A stretch of DNA of 46,606 nucleotides from an uncultured Saprospiraceae bacterium (GTDB lineage: Bacteria; Bacteroidota; Bacteroidia; Chitinophagales; Saprospiraceae): contig CAJQRD010000008.1 in NCBI GenBank assembly GCA_905480605.1, positions 1 to 46,606 of the forward strand, written 5' to 3'. The position numbers and the translations under genes were made by a program. Numbering within the stretch: position 1 is the first letter of the stretch; each line of letters begins with the position of its first letter. The notes below the pieces were generated by a model. That model searched no databases, was not told where the DNA came from, and saw only the letters and a program-made list of their open reading frames with translations. This document shows, piece by piece, positions 8,215 through 19,000 of this stretch.

Positions 8215-9057
8215 TCAATTTAGTGTATTTGAATTCACTTTAATTTGCTTACTAGTTATACGCTGATTGTATAGTTCGCTTTTTTTCTTTTTGAGAAGTT
8301 TATTTTTTCTCTGCTGCAAGATACGATGCTTTACCCGTTCGTGTAGAAAAGAAACGGGTACTTCATCAGTATCTTTTATTATTTCTAGGACTTTAACATA
8401 ATATTTTGATCCTTTATCGGTTCCAGAATAACTATTGGGCTTTTTTAAGCTTATTTTTTTATTGATCGACTCAGGTAAGATGTTTTTTAATTCGGATAAA
8501 TAATACCATTTGCTCAAGTTTATTAAGGAAACACCTTCGTTAATAGAAGTGAAATATTTTAATCCTGGCAAGTCTTCAGTTTTCCAATAGCTGCTCAGTG
8601 TATCATTACTAAGGGAATCAGGTACCTTTATGAAAATATATCTGAGAATTGTTTCTGGCAATGCAAATTCCTCTTTATGAATACTTATAAATGTATCTAG
8701 TTCGATTTGAGAAACTGTAGTGTCTAGATTTTGCTCTATATACATGTTGTCAAATGCATTGATATAAATTGATCTTTTATAATCATCAACTAAAACATTT
8801 AGTTCAGTTTTATTGGCAACATTTTTTAGTGCTTCTTCAAAAAGAATTTGCTCAAAAATCCAAGTATCAACCAGTTTGTCTTTTAGACTTTTATCGTCGC
8901 CACTTTTATTATTAAGGGCTAACTTGTTGGCGATATCTGATAAATATAGTTTATTACCATAAGCTTCAGCTAGGAGTTTATCATCAGCATTTCTTGACTG
9001 TGGTTGTTGACAAGAAGTCAATGCAAAGCAAAAGAATATGAAGATATATTTTATCAT
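8215..9057 (-). CDS. Lipoprotein, SurA-N-like, lacking a parvulin domain, 280 aa
   Basis: A lipoprotein signal (IFFCFALTSC, lipidated cysteine at residue 16) precedes a largely helical protein that begins like a SurA/PpiC N-terminal domain: KLLAEAYGNKLYLSDIANKL followed by a helix with DKLVDTWIFEQILFEEAL. I see no parvulin signature (GGDLG or HGFHI). The C-terminus is very basic (RILQQRKNKLLKKKKSELYN). It sits between two PPIase genes, 28 bp downstream of the 661-codon one and 1 bp upstream of the SurA-like one. A role as a non-catalytic, membrane-tethered partner in outer-membrane protein folding is inferred from this context. Similar lipoproteins occur at this position in other Bacteroidota, from memory. 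Confidence 0.8.
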   Translation of the reverse strand: MIKYIFIFFCFALTSCQQPQSRNADDKLLAEAYGNKLYLSDIANKLALNNKSGDDKSLKDKLVDTWIFEQILFEEALKNVANKTELNVLVDDYKRSIYINAFDNMYIEQNLDTTVSQIELDTFISIHKEEFALPETILRYIFIKVPDSLSNDTLSSYWKTEDLPGLKYFTSINEGVSLINLSKWYYLSELKNILPESINKKISLKKPNSYSGTDKGSKYYVKVLEIIKDTDEVPVSFLHERVKHRILQQRKNKLLKKKKSELYNQRITSKQIKVNSNTLN

Positions 9058-9085
9058 TAAATCACTTCATTAATTAAAACTAAAC

Positions 9086-11035
9086 TTACTTGGTCAAAGA
9101 TTTAAGAACCTTTTTATTCACTTTAACTGGGTATTTTTTTTGTAATTCGGCAATCCATTCTTTTTCCAAGTAATCTTGATAGTCAGCAATGACATAGCCT
9201 TTAGCCTCGTCTATTGTTTTTGGTGATGGCTTTACTTTTGCCACGTACGCATAGAAAGTGGCAGGTTTAGGAGTCAAAGTTAACTTGCTGACTTTTCCTT
9301 CTTCCAGTTCCATTCCAGAGATTAATTCAGAGTCAATATCAACAATCATTTCCTCAAACGATACATCGATGTCTTTGTCTTTACGGTACTTGTCAATAAT
9401 TTTGTTAGCCCCTTTTTTCTGGTAATAAGTATATGCACTAGAGGCACCAATTTTATCAGATAAAATAGTGTATTTATTTATCTTAACACGTTCTGGCCAT
9501 TGATAATTTTCGGTATGAGCATTGAAGAATTTATTCAAACCTACAGTATCTTTTGATGCTTTGTCCCAAACTTCTTGTTTAGTGATCTCAAACAACAATA
9601 TACCTTCTCTGTATTCTCTCATCAAAGACCTAAAGTCATCATGCTTTCTTTCAAGATTAGCCTCTTCATAAGCCATAACTTTTTCCTTGACGAACTTTTC
9701 AAACAACTCTTCTGTAGCTTCTTCAAGATTTTTTGTTTTATTGAACTTAAGTCTTTCTCTTACATTTGACTTTATAAAAAAAGCAAAATCAGATAGGTTG
9801 TATTTTTCACCTGCCAATTCAATCAAGCCAACTGTGTTTTCATATTCAGGGGCTTGCCATTTGTAACTGTAAAATGTTTCGTCTAAGGCTGTGGCAAATC
9901 TTTTTAATGACAATCTGTCTTCCTTGTATCCAGCTTCTATTTTTACATCCTCAATCATTTTAACTTCCGCAATTTCAAAGCGGTCATTTTTATTGATTCT
10001 AGCTTGAATTCTTTTCTTTAACCTTGGTATGTCTTGGTTGTCTCTCTTTGAAATTCTTTTGATAATATGGTATCCTATGTTGGTAGCCAATGGTTCTGTA
10101 TAGTCACCATCTTTATTAAGATCAAAAGCTGCTTTTTCAAAAGTTTCTTCATATTGGTTGATGCCAAAAAAACCAATGTAACCACCATTGTGTTTTGTTT
10201 TAGTGTCGACAGAAAATTTTGCAGCTAAGTTATCAAAACTCTTACCTTCGTTTAGTAAGCTGTAGACTGAATCAATTAAGATTTTCGCGCCTGCTTTCCC
10301 TCTATCTTTATTACGGATAAGGATATGAGCGATTTCCATCTCACCTCTAGCTGGTCTCTTGCTAACAGGTCTGATAATATGGAATCCCATTCTTGATCTT
10401 ACAGGTTTTGAAATGTCACCAATGTTGGTATTGTACATGGCGTTTTCAAATTCATAAAAACCATCGGGAAGTGGGGAAGTGTAGAAACCTAATCTCCCAC
10501 CATTTGGTGCTGTTATTTTATCCTCTGAAAGAGTTTTTGCCATTTCTTCAAAACCATTGCCATCATTTTGCATCAATTTATCATAAACGTTATTGATTTT
10601 TGCTTGTGCAGTTGCCAGTTTTTCTTCCGAAGTTTTTAAATCAACGGCTACAAAAATATGCTGTATTTCAATATCTTCCTGCATACGAACAGCTACTTCC
10701 TCTATTAATTTGTTGGATATTTCTTTATCTTTTAAATAAGATTTTGCCAATTGCTTACGGTATCCAGCTAACTCATCTTGCAAACTTTTAACAGTATCCA
10801 ACCCGATATCTTTTGCTCGCCTAACTTTTAGTTTGAACTTTTTATACAATCCTAAATACTCATCTAAACTTTCTTTCGAATAGTCAGCATTATCAGCATT
10901 GTTCTTTTCGTAGATATATTTGAATTCAGAAACTGATACTTCATTGTTGTCAACAGTAAATAATACATCATCGTTTTTTTGTGCATTTAAACTTAATGTA
11001 GACAAAACGATAAAGACTAAATATAAAATCCTCAT
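9086..11035 (-). CDS. Periplasmic PPIase with two parvulin domains, about 649 aa
   Basis: The first gene of the periplasmic-folding operon. I place the start at 11035 because MRILYLVFIVLSTLSLNAQ is a normal signal peptide; an in-frame ATG at 11071 would add 12 polar and aromatic residues in front. An N-terminal VDNNEVSVSEFKYIYEKNN segment (SurA/PpiD-like) precedes two parvulin domains at about 120-222 (IQHIFVAV, NGGRLGFYTS, MGFHIIRP) and 225-335 (IAHILIRN, NGGYIGFFG, IGYHIIK). A roughly 300-residue helical C-terminal region ends in basic residues. Compared with E. coli SurA (about 430 aa) the C-terminal part is longer, as is usual in Bacteroidota. It probably acts on outer-membrane or T9SS cargo, but no substrate can be read. 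Confidence 0.88.
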   Translation of the reverse strand: MRILYLVFIVLSTLSLNAQKNDDVLFTVDNNEVSVSEFKYIYEKNNADNADYSKESLDEYLGLYKKFKLKVRRAKDIGLDTVKSLQDELAGYRKQLAKSYLKDKEISNKLIEEVAVRMQEDIEIQHIFVAVDLKTSEEKLATAQAKINNVYDKLMQNDGNGFEEMAKTLSEDKITAPNGGRLGFYTSPLPDGFYEFENAMYNTNIGDISKPVRSRMGFHIIRPVSKRPARGEMEIAHILIRNKDRGKAGAKILIDSVYSLLNEGKSFDNLAAKFSVDTKTKHNGGYIGFFGINQYEETFEKAAFDLNKDGDYTEPLATNIGYHIIKRISKRDNQDIPRLKKRIQARINKNDRFEIAEVKMIEDVKIEAGYKEDRLSLKRFATALDETFYSYKWQAPEYENTVGLIELAGEKYNLSDFAFFIKSNVRERLKFNKTKNLEEATEELFEKFVKEKVMAYEEANLERKHDDFRSLMREYREGILLFEITKQEVWDKASKDTVGLNKFFNAHTENYQWPERVKINKYTILSDKIGASSAYTYYQKKGANKIIDKYRKDKDIDVSFEEMIVDIDSELISGMELEEGKVSKLTLTPKPATFYAYVAKVKPSPKTIDEAKGYVIADYQDYLEKEWIAELQKKYPVKVNKKVLKSLTK

Positions 11036-11287
11036 GTGTGTTTTAAATTTTTTGCAAAAATAAGAATTCATAATGTAAGTCGTTGAAATAAATGAAATCT
11101 GTTATTTGCGTAAGGTGTTGTAAATCAATTACTTGTGTTCAAGTGTAAATATAAATACAAAAATATCTTTCAGGATAGGTCACTTTAAGACATCCTATAA
11201 ATGAAAATGGGCACTACTTGCTTTCATTTTAGACGCATTTTAAGATAAATTTAGTGTTTTATATGGCTGTTTTTTACTCAAAAGTAT

Positions 11288-11524
11288 CTAATTGTATGTG
11301 TAAATGCGTTTTACCCTAGGAGCAATCCGGCTGATAATTTCATAACTGATTGTACCACAAGCCTTCGCTAAATCCTCTAAAGGGACGTTTTTGCCAAATA
11401 TTTCAACTTCATCATATATTTTGACATGTGGCACATGTGAAATATCAATCATCATAACATCCATACATATATTTCCTATTGTCGGACAGAACTGGCCATT
11501 TAAGTAAACTGAGTGTTTGCCATT
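11288..11524 (-). pseudogene. Severed 3' end of murF-alr (alanine racemase C-terminal segment)
   Basis: Directly after the TGA at 11525-11527 the same frame continues for 78 codons to a TAG at 11288-11290: NGKHSVYLNGQFCPTIGNIC, then MDVMMIDI, DEVEIFGK, LAKACGTISYEII and RIAPRVKRIY. This is the normal end of alanine racemase, including the CMD motif that helps form the active site of the partner subunit. No frameshift is present; only one codon separates it from the upstream reading frame. Confidence 0.9.
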
Positions 11525-13741
11525 TCAACTTGATCGCATTAATCCATCAGCGTATCCTATTGAAATTGTTGCTATCGTAGTGTCGTCTAGAGCTTTTCCT
11601 GATCGACTATAACCTGTTGTTTCGCCTTTCTTAAGATGTTTTATTTGTAATATTTTAGCTTTCAAGTTGTGAACTTTTTCCAATTCGTTTTTAACTTCCT
11701 GCGTTTCATCAATGCCATATAATCCTAATCCCAACCTTATCATTTCAAATTGATACTGTGGAAACCTAATCACGCCACCAGTATTGAGAATATGCCTTTT
11801 AGGTCTATATCCTAAGACCTCAACTATCTGCTTATACATTGTTTTAAATCTAGAAACTTGACCATTGGTAAAGTCATCATATTGATCGTTTTCTGAAGCT
11901 GATAAATGGGAGAAAATTGAGGTTATGTGCAAGTTTGAAAATGCTAATATTTTCAATAATTCAACAATTTCATTTTCTTCAATTCCTAATCTTCTCATAC
12001 CAGTATCCAATTTTAAATGGATGTTTAAGGTAATGTTTTGTTCTTCTGCAAATGAAGACAACGACTTGAGCAATGATAAACTATAGATCTCTGGTTCTAG
12101 ATTGTAATCCCATAATTTTCGAAAACTATCATTGTGAATATTAAAAACCATTAATGGTAAATTGCATCCAGACTTTCTAATTTTAATGGCTTCGTCAATT
12201 AGGGCAACCGCTAAATAGTCCACACCTTTTTGTTCTAGATATTCTGATATCGAAATACTTCCACTTCCATAAGCATCAGCTTTTATAACAGCCATTATTT
12301 TTGTCTTGTTATCCAAGTGAGATTTGTATAAATTAAGATTGTTCTCTAGGGCTGAAAAGTTCGTTTCTAATATGGTTTGATGTACGACATACGAAAGATT
12401 TTCAAATATATTTTCAAGTTTAAATTTGCGTGCGCCTTTTATCAATACACTCTTATTTTCAATAGGATTTTTATTTAAAAAATCGGTTATATCATCTGTC
12501 TTTTCAAAAAAAACAATGTTTAACTTTTCAAAAAAAATATGTAATTGTTCATCAATTCCAACGGCTAGTAATTTATCTATTTTTTTCTGCTGAAAAAGTA
12601 TCGCCAATTCTTTATAAGTGGTTTCTTTAGATGTTTGTTGATCAAAGTCAGAAAAAATAACAATTCTAGTTAGTTGCTTGTTGTGTTGTTCCTGATATTC
12701 TAAAGCCAGCTGCATTGAAGACATATCTGCACTGTAAGAATCATTTATCAAAATACAACTGTTTTCACCTTTTTTTATTTCCAATCGATTTGGTAAAACG
12801 TCCAAAGAATTTAATGCAAAATTTATTTGATTTTGATCAAACTTAAAATGTAAAAGACAAACAATAAGATGCATTGAAAGATCAATAAATTGCTTGTTTG
12901 TAAACGGTATAACTACTTTGTATTTTCTAGATTTAAACTCTAGTTCAACCTGTGTCTTTTGATCAATATATTTTTCAGAAATTATTTGAATTTCTGAGGT
13001 GGATTCATGTCCCCAGCTTAATGTTTGTAATGGTTGGTTGGCCATTACTACATTTGAAATATTTGTGCTGTCAGTGTTGTAAATTAGTTGATTAGTGTTT
13101 GAAAACAACAATAATTTTTCATTTATTTTCGTTTTTTGATTTTCAAAACCTATGCTGTGTGCATCTCCAATATTTGTAAGAATTCCAACTGTAGGGCGTA
13201 TCATTGCTTCCAGATTTCTCATTTCATTTGCTTGAGAAATTCCTGCTTCAATTATTGCTATTTCATGTGTAGCATTTAATTTCAATAATGAGAGTGCAAC
13301 CCCCAATTGTGAGTTATAACTATTTGGACTTTGAATGACTTTGAACTTAGCTGAAAGAGTTTTTTGAAGCCATTCTTTTAAGATAGTTTTTCCATTGCTT
13401 CCTGTAATGCCAATAACTGGAATATCAAATTGATTTCTATGGTGTTTTGCTAATCTTTGCAAAGCACTCAAAGTGTTCTTTACAATAACATAATTGGCAT
13501 CTTTGTGTTTCTTTAACTCTGGGATATATGTGACAACAAAGTTTCTAATTCCTTTTTGATAGGCTTGATCGATATAGTTGTGACCATCATTATTTTCAGT
13601 AGTGAACGCAAAGAAGACAGATGATTGTGCAAATGAAATTTTTCTGGTGTCAAATACCACGTTGTTCAAATCAATATTCTGCCCTAGAAGAGATAATTTC
13701 CCTTCAACAATATTCGATACTTGAAGAATGTTATATTTCAT
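11525..13741 (-). CDS. MurF-Alr bifunctional protein, cut short by an in-frame TGA (738 aa)
   Basis: A fusion of UDP-MurNAc-tripeptide:D-Ala-D-Ala ligase and PLP-dependent alanine racemase, typical of Bacteroidota; both steps feed peptidoglycan precursors. The MurF half (about 1-450) has the ATP-binding loop GITGSNGKT at 111-119, SPNSYNSQLGVALSLL and an INDSYSADMSSM motif. The Alr half (about 457-738) has the PLP lysine at K487 in AVIKADAYGSG, KLDTGMRRLGI, and SIGYADG with the catalytic Tyr near 731. Translation stops at TGA 11525-11527, yet the frame stays open for another 78 codons of normal Alr sequence, giving the expected total of about 817. Relatives have glycine where this stop lies. 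TGA is a genuine terminator elsewhere here (8215, 24232), so recoding is unlikely. A nonsense mutation or a sequencing error are the main options. It follows purD by 13 bp. Confidence 0.9.
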   Translation of the reverse strand: MKYNILQVSNIVEGKLSLLGQNIDLNNVVFDTRKISFAQSSVFFAFTTENNDGHNYIDQAYQKGIRNFVVTYIPELKKHKDANYVIVKNTLSALQRLAKHHRNQFDIPVIGITGSNGKTILKEWLQKTLSAKFKVIQSPNSYNSQLGVALSLLKLNATHEIAIIEAGISQANEMRNLEAMIRPTVGILTNIGDAHSIGFENQKTKINEKLLLFSNTNQLIYNTDSTNISNVVMANQPLQTLSWGHESTSEIQIISEKYIDQKTQVELEFKSRKYKVVIPFTNKQFIDLSMHLIVCLLHFKFDQNQINFALNSLDVLPNRLEIKKGENSCILINDSYSADMSSMQLALEYQEQHNKQLTRIVIFSDFDQQTSKETTYKELAILFQQKKIDKLLAVGIDEQLHIFFEKLNIVFFEKTDDITDFLNKNPIENKSVLIKGARKFKLENIFENLSYVVHQTILETNFSALENNLNLYKSHLDNKTKIMAVIKADAYGSGSISISEYLEQKGVDYLAVALIDEAIKIRKSGCNLPLMVFNIHNDSFRKLWDYNLEPEIYSLSLLKSLSSFAEEQNITLNIHLKLDTGMRRLGIEENEIVELLKILAFSNLHITSIFSHLSASENDQYDDFTNGQVSRFKTMYKQIVEVLGYRPKRHILNTGGVIRFPQYQFEMIRLGLGLYGIDETQEVKNELEKVHNLKAKILQIKHLKKGETTGYSRSGKALDDTTIATISIGYADGLMRSS

Positions 13742-13754
13742 TTAATTCATTTGA

Positions 13755-15014
13755 CTATAAATCGAATCCTATATCTTTTCTATAGTTCATTTTTTCAAAA
13801 CTTATATTTTGAATTGTCTCTATTGATGCGTTAACAGACTCCTTATGGTTGTCTCCAAAAGAAGTCACTGCAATGACACGACCTCCATTTGTAATTAATT
13901 GATTGTTTTCTATTTTTGTACCCGCATGGAAAACAATTGAGTTGTTGTTATTTCTTTCAATAGTTATTGCTTTTCCTTTCTCATATGCTTCAGGGTATCC
14001 ACCAGAAACCAACATCACTGTCGCTGCACTTCGATCATCAATTTCAATTTCAATATCTGAAAGTTTTTTATCAAACACCCCATTTATAAGCGAAAGTAAA
14101 TCTGTTTTTAATCTAGGTAATATTACTTCAGTTTCAGGATCTCCTAATCTGCAATTGTATTCTATTACGTAGGGTTCATTGTTGACTTTTATAAGTCCAA
14201 TAAAAATGAAACCATGATAATCATAATCTCTTGTTTTAAGACCTTCAATTGTAGGTTCTACTATTCGAGATATGACTTTCTTTTTCATAACATCGTCAAC
14301 AAAAGGTACTGGTGAAATGGCGCCCATACCCCCGGTATTTAGTCCAGTATCTCCTTCACCAATACGTTTATAGTCTTTAGCAATAGGAAGAATTTGATAT
14401 TGATCACCATTTGTCAATACAAAAACAGAAAATTCCAGGCCATCTAAAAATTCTTCTATGACAACTCTTGCAGAAGCTTCACCAAATTTTCCGCTCAGCA
14501 TTAACTTTAGCTCTTCTTTTGCTTCTTCTTTGCTATCAAGTATTAAGACACCTTTCCCAGCTGCTAAACCATCAGCTTTAAGGACAATTTTGGAAGGTTG
14601 CTTGTCAATAAAATCCAAGCCTTCTTGAATATTATTGGGCCCAATTGTTAAATAGCCTGCGGTAGGAACATTGAATTCCTTCATAAATTCATTGGCAAAT
14701 GCTTTTGAACCCTCAAGTTGTGACGATGCTCTTGATGGTCCTAGGACATCTACTGGATGATTTTTGAAATGATCGTAGATACCTTCAACCAAAGGCGCTT
14801 CTGGCCCAACAATTATAAGGTCAATTTTATGCTTTTCAATTGCTTTTTCGATTCCATCAAAATCAAGTACTGCAATATTCAAGTTTTTACCACATTGTTT
14901 TGTTCCAGCATTGCCTGGAGCAATAAAAAGCTTACCACAATTATGACTTTCCTTGATTTTCCATGCTAAAGCATGTTCTCTGCCTCCACTCCCTAAAATC
15001 AATATATTTTGCAT
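13755..15014 (-). CDS. purD: Phosphoribosylamine-glycine ligase, 419 aa
   Basis: GAR synthetase, the second step of purine biosynthesis: 5-phosphoribosylamine + glycine + ATP to glycinamide ribonucleotide. It is a full-length ATP-grasp protein. The N-terminal nucleotide-fold motif ILGSGGREHALAWKI starts at residue 5, LIIVGPEAPLVEGI follows near 65, and GPSRASSQLEGSKAFANEFM near 94. The ATP-grasp core contains VLKADGLAAGKGVLIL (about 145-160), GLNTGGMGAISPVP and the metal-binding EYNCRLGDPETEVILPRL (about 285-302). The length matches the usual 420-430 residues. It is the first gene of a leftward pair with murF-alr. Confidence 0.97.
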   Translation of the reverse strand: MQNILILGSGGREHALAWKIKESHNCGKLFIAPGNAGTKQCGKNLNIAVLDFDGIEKAIEKHKIDLIIVGPEAPLVEGIYDHFKNHPVDVLGPSRASSQLEGSKAFANEFMKEFNVPTAGYLTIGPNNIQEGLDFIDKQPSKIVLKADGLAAGKGVLILDSKEEAKEELKLMLSGKFGEASARVVIEEFLDGLEFSVFVLTNGDQYQILPIAKDYKRIGEGDTGLNTGGMGAISPVPFVDDVMKKKVISRIVEPTIEGLKTRDYDYHGFIFIGLIKVNNEPYVIEYNCRLGDPETEVILPRLKTDLLSLINGVFDKKLSDIEIEIDDRSAATVMLVSGGYPEAYEKGKAITIERNNNNSIVFHAGTKIENNQLITNGGRVIAVTSFGDNHKESVNASIETIQNISFEKMNYRKDIGFDL

Positions 15015-15337
15015 AAAAATTATCTTTTTCGAATGGTAAAAATAGGATTATTGGGGATAATAAAATTGGTTGGTTAAAACTATCAAATTTTAACATATAC
15101 ATCTTTTGTACATTTTACAAATTATCATAAACGCATTTGCTTGATTTAAAATAAATTATACATTATGAAATTTATTAATATGAAATGAATATTATTTTAT
15201 ATCTTCGCCCCTATTTTATTCCTAAGAATAATGGATTTTAATGCAATATTTATCCGAATTAACTGGTTTAGTATGGTTTATGATCAATTATTCAATTTTT
15301 AGGATGAAATTTGAATAAAAAGAGTCAAAAATAAGTT
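15015..15337. other. Divergent intergenic region between purD and ruvA
   Basis: 323 bp of very AT-rich sequence that must hold the promoters of purD (leftward) and ruvA-sprA (rightward). TATCTTCG at 15200-15207 resembles the Bacteroidota -7 element (TAnnTTTG), but no convincing -33 TTG is placed upstream. A 23-codon open frame (15230-15301) looks like chance. No RNA gene or operator was recognised. Confidence 0.5.
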
Positions 15338-15928
15338 GTGATAGCGTACTTAGAAGGTAAGATTAACTACAAAGCAGCCACTAATATCTATTTAGATATT
15401 GGAGGTATAGCATATGATGTTCAAATTAGTTTGAACACTTTTGCTGAAATTGAGCCGTTAAAAAATGTCAAATTGTACACGCACTTGATAGTTCGTGAGA
15501 ATGAACACTCGATTTATGGCTTTTTTACCATGTCTGAAAAGGATTTATTTGGAAAACTGATATCAGTGTCAGGAATTGGGCCTAATACAGCGAGAGTAAT
15601 CTTGTCTTACATGACTCCAAATGAAGCAAAAACTGCAATTTTGACGGATAATGTTGTAGCATTTAAAAAAGTGAAGGGGGTTGGACCCAAAACTGCTCAA
15701 AGGATTATTTTAGACTTAAAGGATAAAGTAGCGAAAGAAGGTCTTGAATTGGATACAAATATTAATCTTCCGACTTCTTCATTGAGAGATGAAGCATTAT
15801 CAGCTTTACTGGCATTAGGGTTTAATAAAAACATTGTTGCAAAACAAATTGACAAGGCTTTTAAAGATAATCCTGATATAAATCAAGTTGAAAATTTAAT
15901 CAAGGCGGTTTTAAGACAGTTATCATAA
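15338..15928 (+). CDS. ruvA: Holliday junction DNA helicase subunit RuvA, 196 aa
   Basis: RuvA binds four-way junctions as a tetramer and loads RuvB for branch migration. It starts with GTG at 15338 (MIAYLEGKINYK, the standard RuvA beginning). Domain I is an OB fold (about 1-63). Domain II has two helix-hairpin-helix motifs, VSGIGPNTARVILS near 78-91 and VKGVGPKTAQRIILDLKDK near 113-131. Domain III (about 146-196, RDEALSALLALGFNKNIV) is the RuvB-contacting module. The length is normal. It ends four bases before the first possible start of sprA, so the two genes are probably co-transcribed. Confidence 0.97.
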   Translation: MIAYLEGKINYKAATNIYLDIGGIAYDVQISLNTFAEIEPLKNVKLYTHLIVRENEHSIYGFFTMSEKDLFGKLISVSGIGPNTARVILSYMTPNEAKTAILTDNVVAFKKVKGVGPKTAQRIILDLKDKVAKEGLELDTNINLPTSSLRDEALSALLALGFNKNIVAKQIDKAFKDNPDINQVENLIKAVLRQLS

Positions 15929-16024
15929 GATTTGAGGAATAGAAACATAAATCATATTTTTTTACGTTTAAAGACAAGTGGTATCAAAAACACAGGGCAA
16001 ATCACTAGATATTATATAGAACAG

Positions 16025-19000
16025 ATGGCTAGAAAAAGCACGGTTAAACGGAGCCTCATAGTATTTGGGCTGTTTTTGTTATTTACGGATATGTTTGCAT
16101 CGGGTATTACTTTACCTGGTCCAATAGACAGTTATCACGCTTCTATTGATACCATTCCGCTAAAGGATAGACAAGGAGATTTTGTCACAGATAAAACATA
16201 CAACCCTTTCGATATTTATCCTTCAGAATTGCAACAAACTGTAGAATATGATCCTGAGACAAACACATATATCGTTTATGAAAAAATCGGTGATGAATAT
16301 TTTCGAACTCCAACATATTTGACTTTTGAGGAGTATTTGGCATGGAGGGAGAAAAAACAGCAAAGGGAATATTTTGATAGGTTGGCTGGATTTACTGAAG
16401 AGTATGACTCAAAAGCCACCGTCATTGTAGATCCGCTTTCCAAAATCAATATTGAAAAAAACCTTATTGATAGATTGTTTGGTGGAAATGATATTAACAT
16501 TGAGCCGCAAGGAAATATAGATTTGACATTCGGACTAGACTACAGAAAAGATGAAAATCCTAACTTAAATGCAAGCCGACAAAATCAAGGTGCTTTGTTT
16601 GATTTTGATATGGATATCAAAATGAATGTTGAAGGTAATATTGGTGATAAGATGGACTTAGGCTTTAATTATGACACCAATGCAAGTTTTGATTTCGATC
16701 GAAAGATTAAATTGGCGTATGATTCCGAAAAGTTTTCTGAAGATGATATCATCAAAAAAATTGAAGCTGGTAATGTTTCACTGCCTTTAAGAGGAACATT
16801 AATTCAAGGCGCACAAAGTTTGTTTGGTCTTAAAACAGAATTGCAATTTGGAAAATTAAGATTGACAGGTATTGCATCTCAGCAAAGATCTAGACAAGAA
16901 ACTCAAACTATTCAGAATGGTGCTACCATTCAGGAGTTTGAAATGAGACCAGATGACTATGATGAAAATAGACACTTTTTCATATCACATTATCACAGAT
17001 CCACCTTTGAAGAGAAACTGCAAAACCTTCCTTATATCACAAACAATATGCGTGTGACAAATATTGAAGTTTGGATTTCTGATGATCGACTTGATTATCA
17101 GCAAAATCAAACTATGATATGCGCTATTGCTGACTTGGCAGAACCAGAACCTTCCAACTTTTCTAATCCTACAGCAGACTATTCCATTGATAGGATGAGA
17201 CAACCTAACATTTATTTTGATGATAAAGGTAGGCTGCTTCCTGAAAACGGTACCAATAAATTGTTTGAGGAGTTGATAAATGATGAACAGACAAAAAGAA
17301 TTGAGCGAACGCATTCTAATTTAACGGGAAGATACGATCTTGATGATCCACGTGATTTTTCAGTGTATCAGGGTAGAAAATTAAATACCTCTGAATATAC
17401 TTTTAATGAAGAATTGGGTTTCGTTTCCTTAAATGTCAGGTTACGTCCAAATCAGAATTTATCTTTATCATATGAGTATTTTTATACACTAAAATGTGAT
17501 GACATTTATAAAGTAGGTAGCACTACTGATGAAACCAATGTACCCAATACAAATAGTATGGGAGAGGTTGAATCTCAAGGAGTGATTTATACAAAAATGC
17601 TAAAAAGTGCTACTCAAACGGTTAAGCACCCAACGTGGGATTTGATGATGAAAAATGTCTATCCACTAAGAACTAATAATTTAAGTGAGGTGGATTTTCA
17701 ATTTGATATATTCTATGAAGATGATGCTGATGGTTCTCTTAAAAAGTTTTTACCTGAGGAGGGATTTAGGAATCTTCCTTTACTAAATATCTTCGGATTA
17801 GATAAATTGAATTCTAGAAATGATCCGCAGCCAGATGGTGTTTTTGATTTTGTTCCTGGTATTACTGTTGTGCCGCAAAGTAGCAGTATTGTATTTCCCG
17901 TACTTGAACCATTTGGTCGGTCACTAGAGCAGTTGATCCAAGATCCAGATATTGCTGCAAAGTATAGTTTTTCGGAGTTGTATGATACTACCGTTACAGG
18001 TGCTCGTGAACTTCTTGTTAAAAATAAATTTGTAATGGCAGGTAGAGTTAAGTCAGATGTATCTTCTGAATACTCACTTGGAGCTTGGAATATACCGCAA
18101 GGATCTGTAAGGGTAACTGCCGGTAGAGAATTGGTTGAGGGACAAGATTTTGAAGTTGATTATTCAATTGGTCGGGTAAGAATTATAAATGAATCAATCC
18201 TTCAATCTGGTGTTCCAATAAACGTTTCTTATGAAGACAATTCTGTTTTCAGTCTCCAACAAAAAACGATGTTGGGCTTGCGGGCAGATTATGAAGTCAA
18301 TGATAATTTTTACATTGGTGGTACTTTAATGCGATTATTTGAAAGACCCTTTACCGAAAAAGTAAATATTGGTGATGATCCTATCAATAACCACATGTAT
18401 GGTTTGGATATGGATTTCAGTTCTGAGGTGCCTTGGGTCACACGAGCTGTAGATAAACTTCCTTTCTTAAGCACAAACGTTCCTTCAAATATAAACTTTA
18501 CCGCAGAAATTGCAGTATTGGACCCTAGTCACTCTGGAGCGATAAACCTTAACAATGATGATGGAGGAGTTGTCAGTATAGATGATTTTGAAGGTGCTGT
18601 TAGTGGATTTCCATTGAGCAGTCAAGCCTTAAATATTTGGAATTTAGCCAGTGTACCTCAAACGAGTGATTATCCAGAGTCACAAGAAATCAACAGTTTG
18701 AATTCTGGAGTGAACAGAGCAAGATTAAGTTGGTACGTTTTTGAACAATTTGGAAGTCAGGGAGGCAATGCAAACTCATATACAAGGAACATTAGTCAAC
18801 AAGAACTATTTAACCGTCAAATTCCTCAAGGATTGACTGGGAACTTGTTGACTTTTGATATGACATATAATCCAACTCAAAGAGGACCGTATAACTTTGA
18901 TGGTGGAAATGGGACACCTTTTTCTGCTGGGTCAACAGTTAATGACGCAGGTGAGGTTTCTTTAAAAGAGCCTGAAACAAGATGGGCGGGTATAATGCGT

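Noticed and set aside
10393-10791. Plus-strand frames opposite the large PPIase gene
   Set aside because: They are shadows of the minus-strand coding sequence without family features.
11525-11527. Genetic code change with TGA read as glycine
   Set aside because: TGA ends other genes cleanly (8215-8217 immediately before the next ATG, 24232-24234), and no other in-frame TGA was seen.
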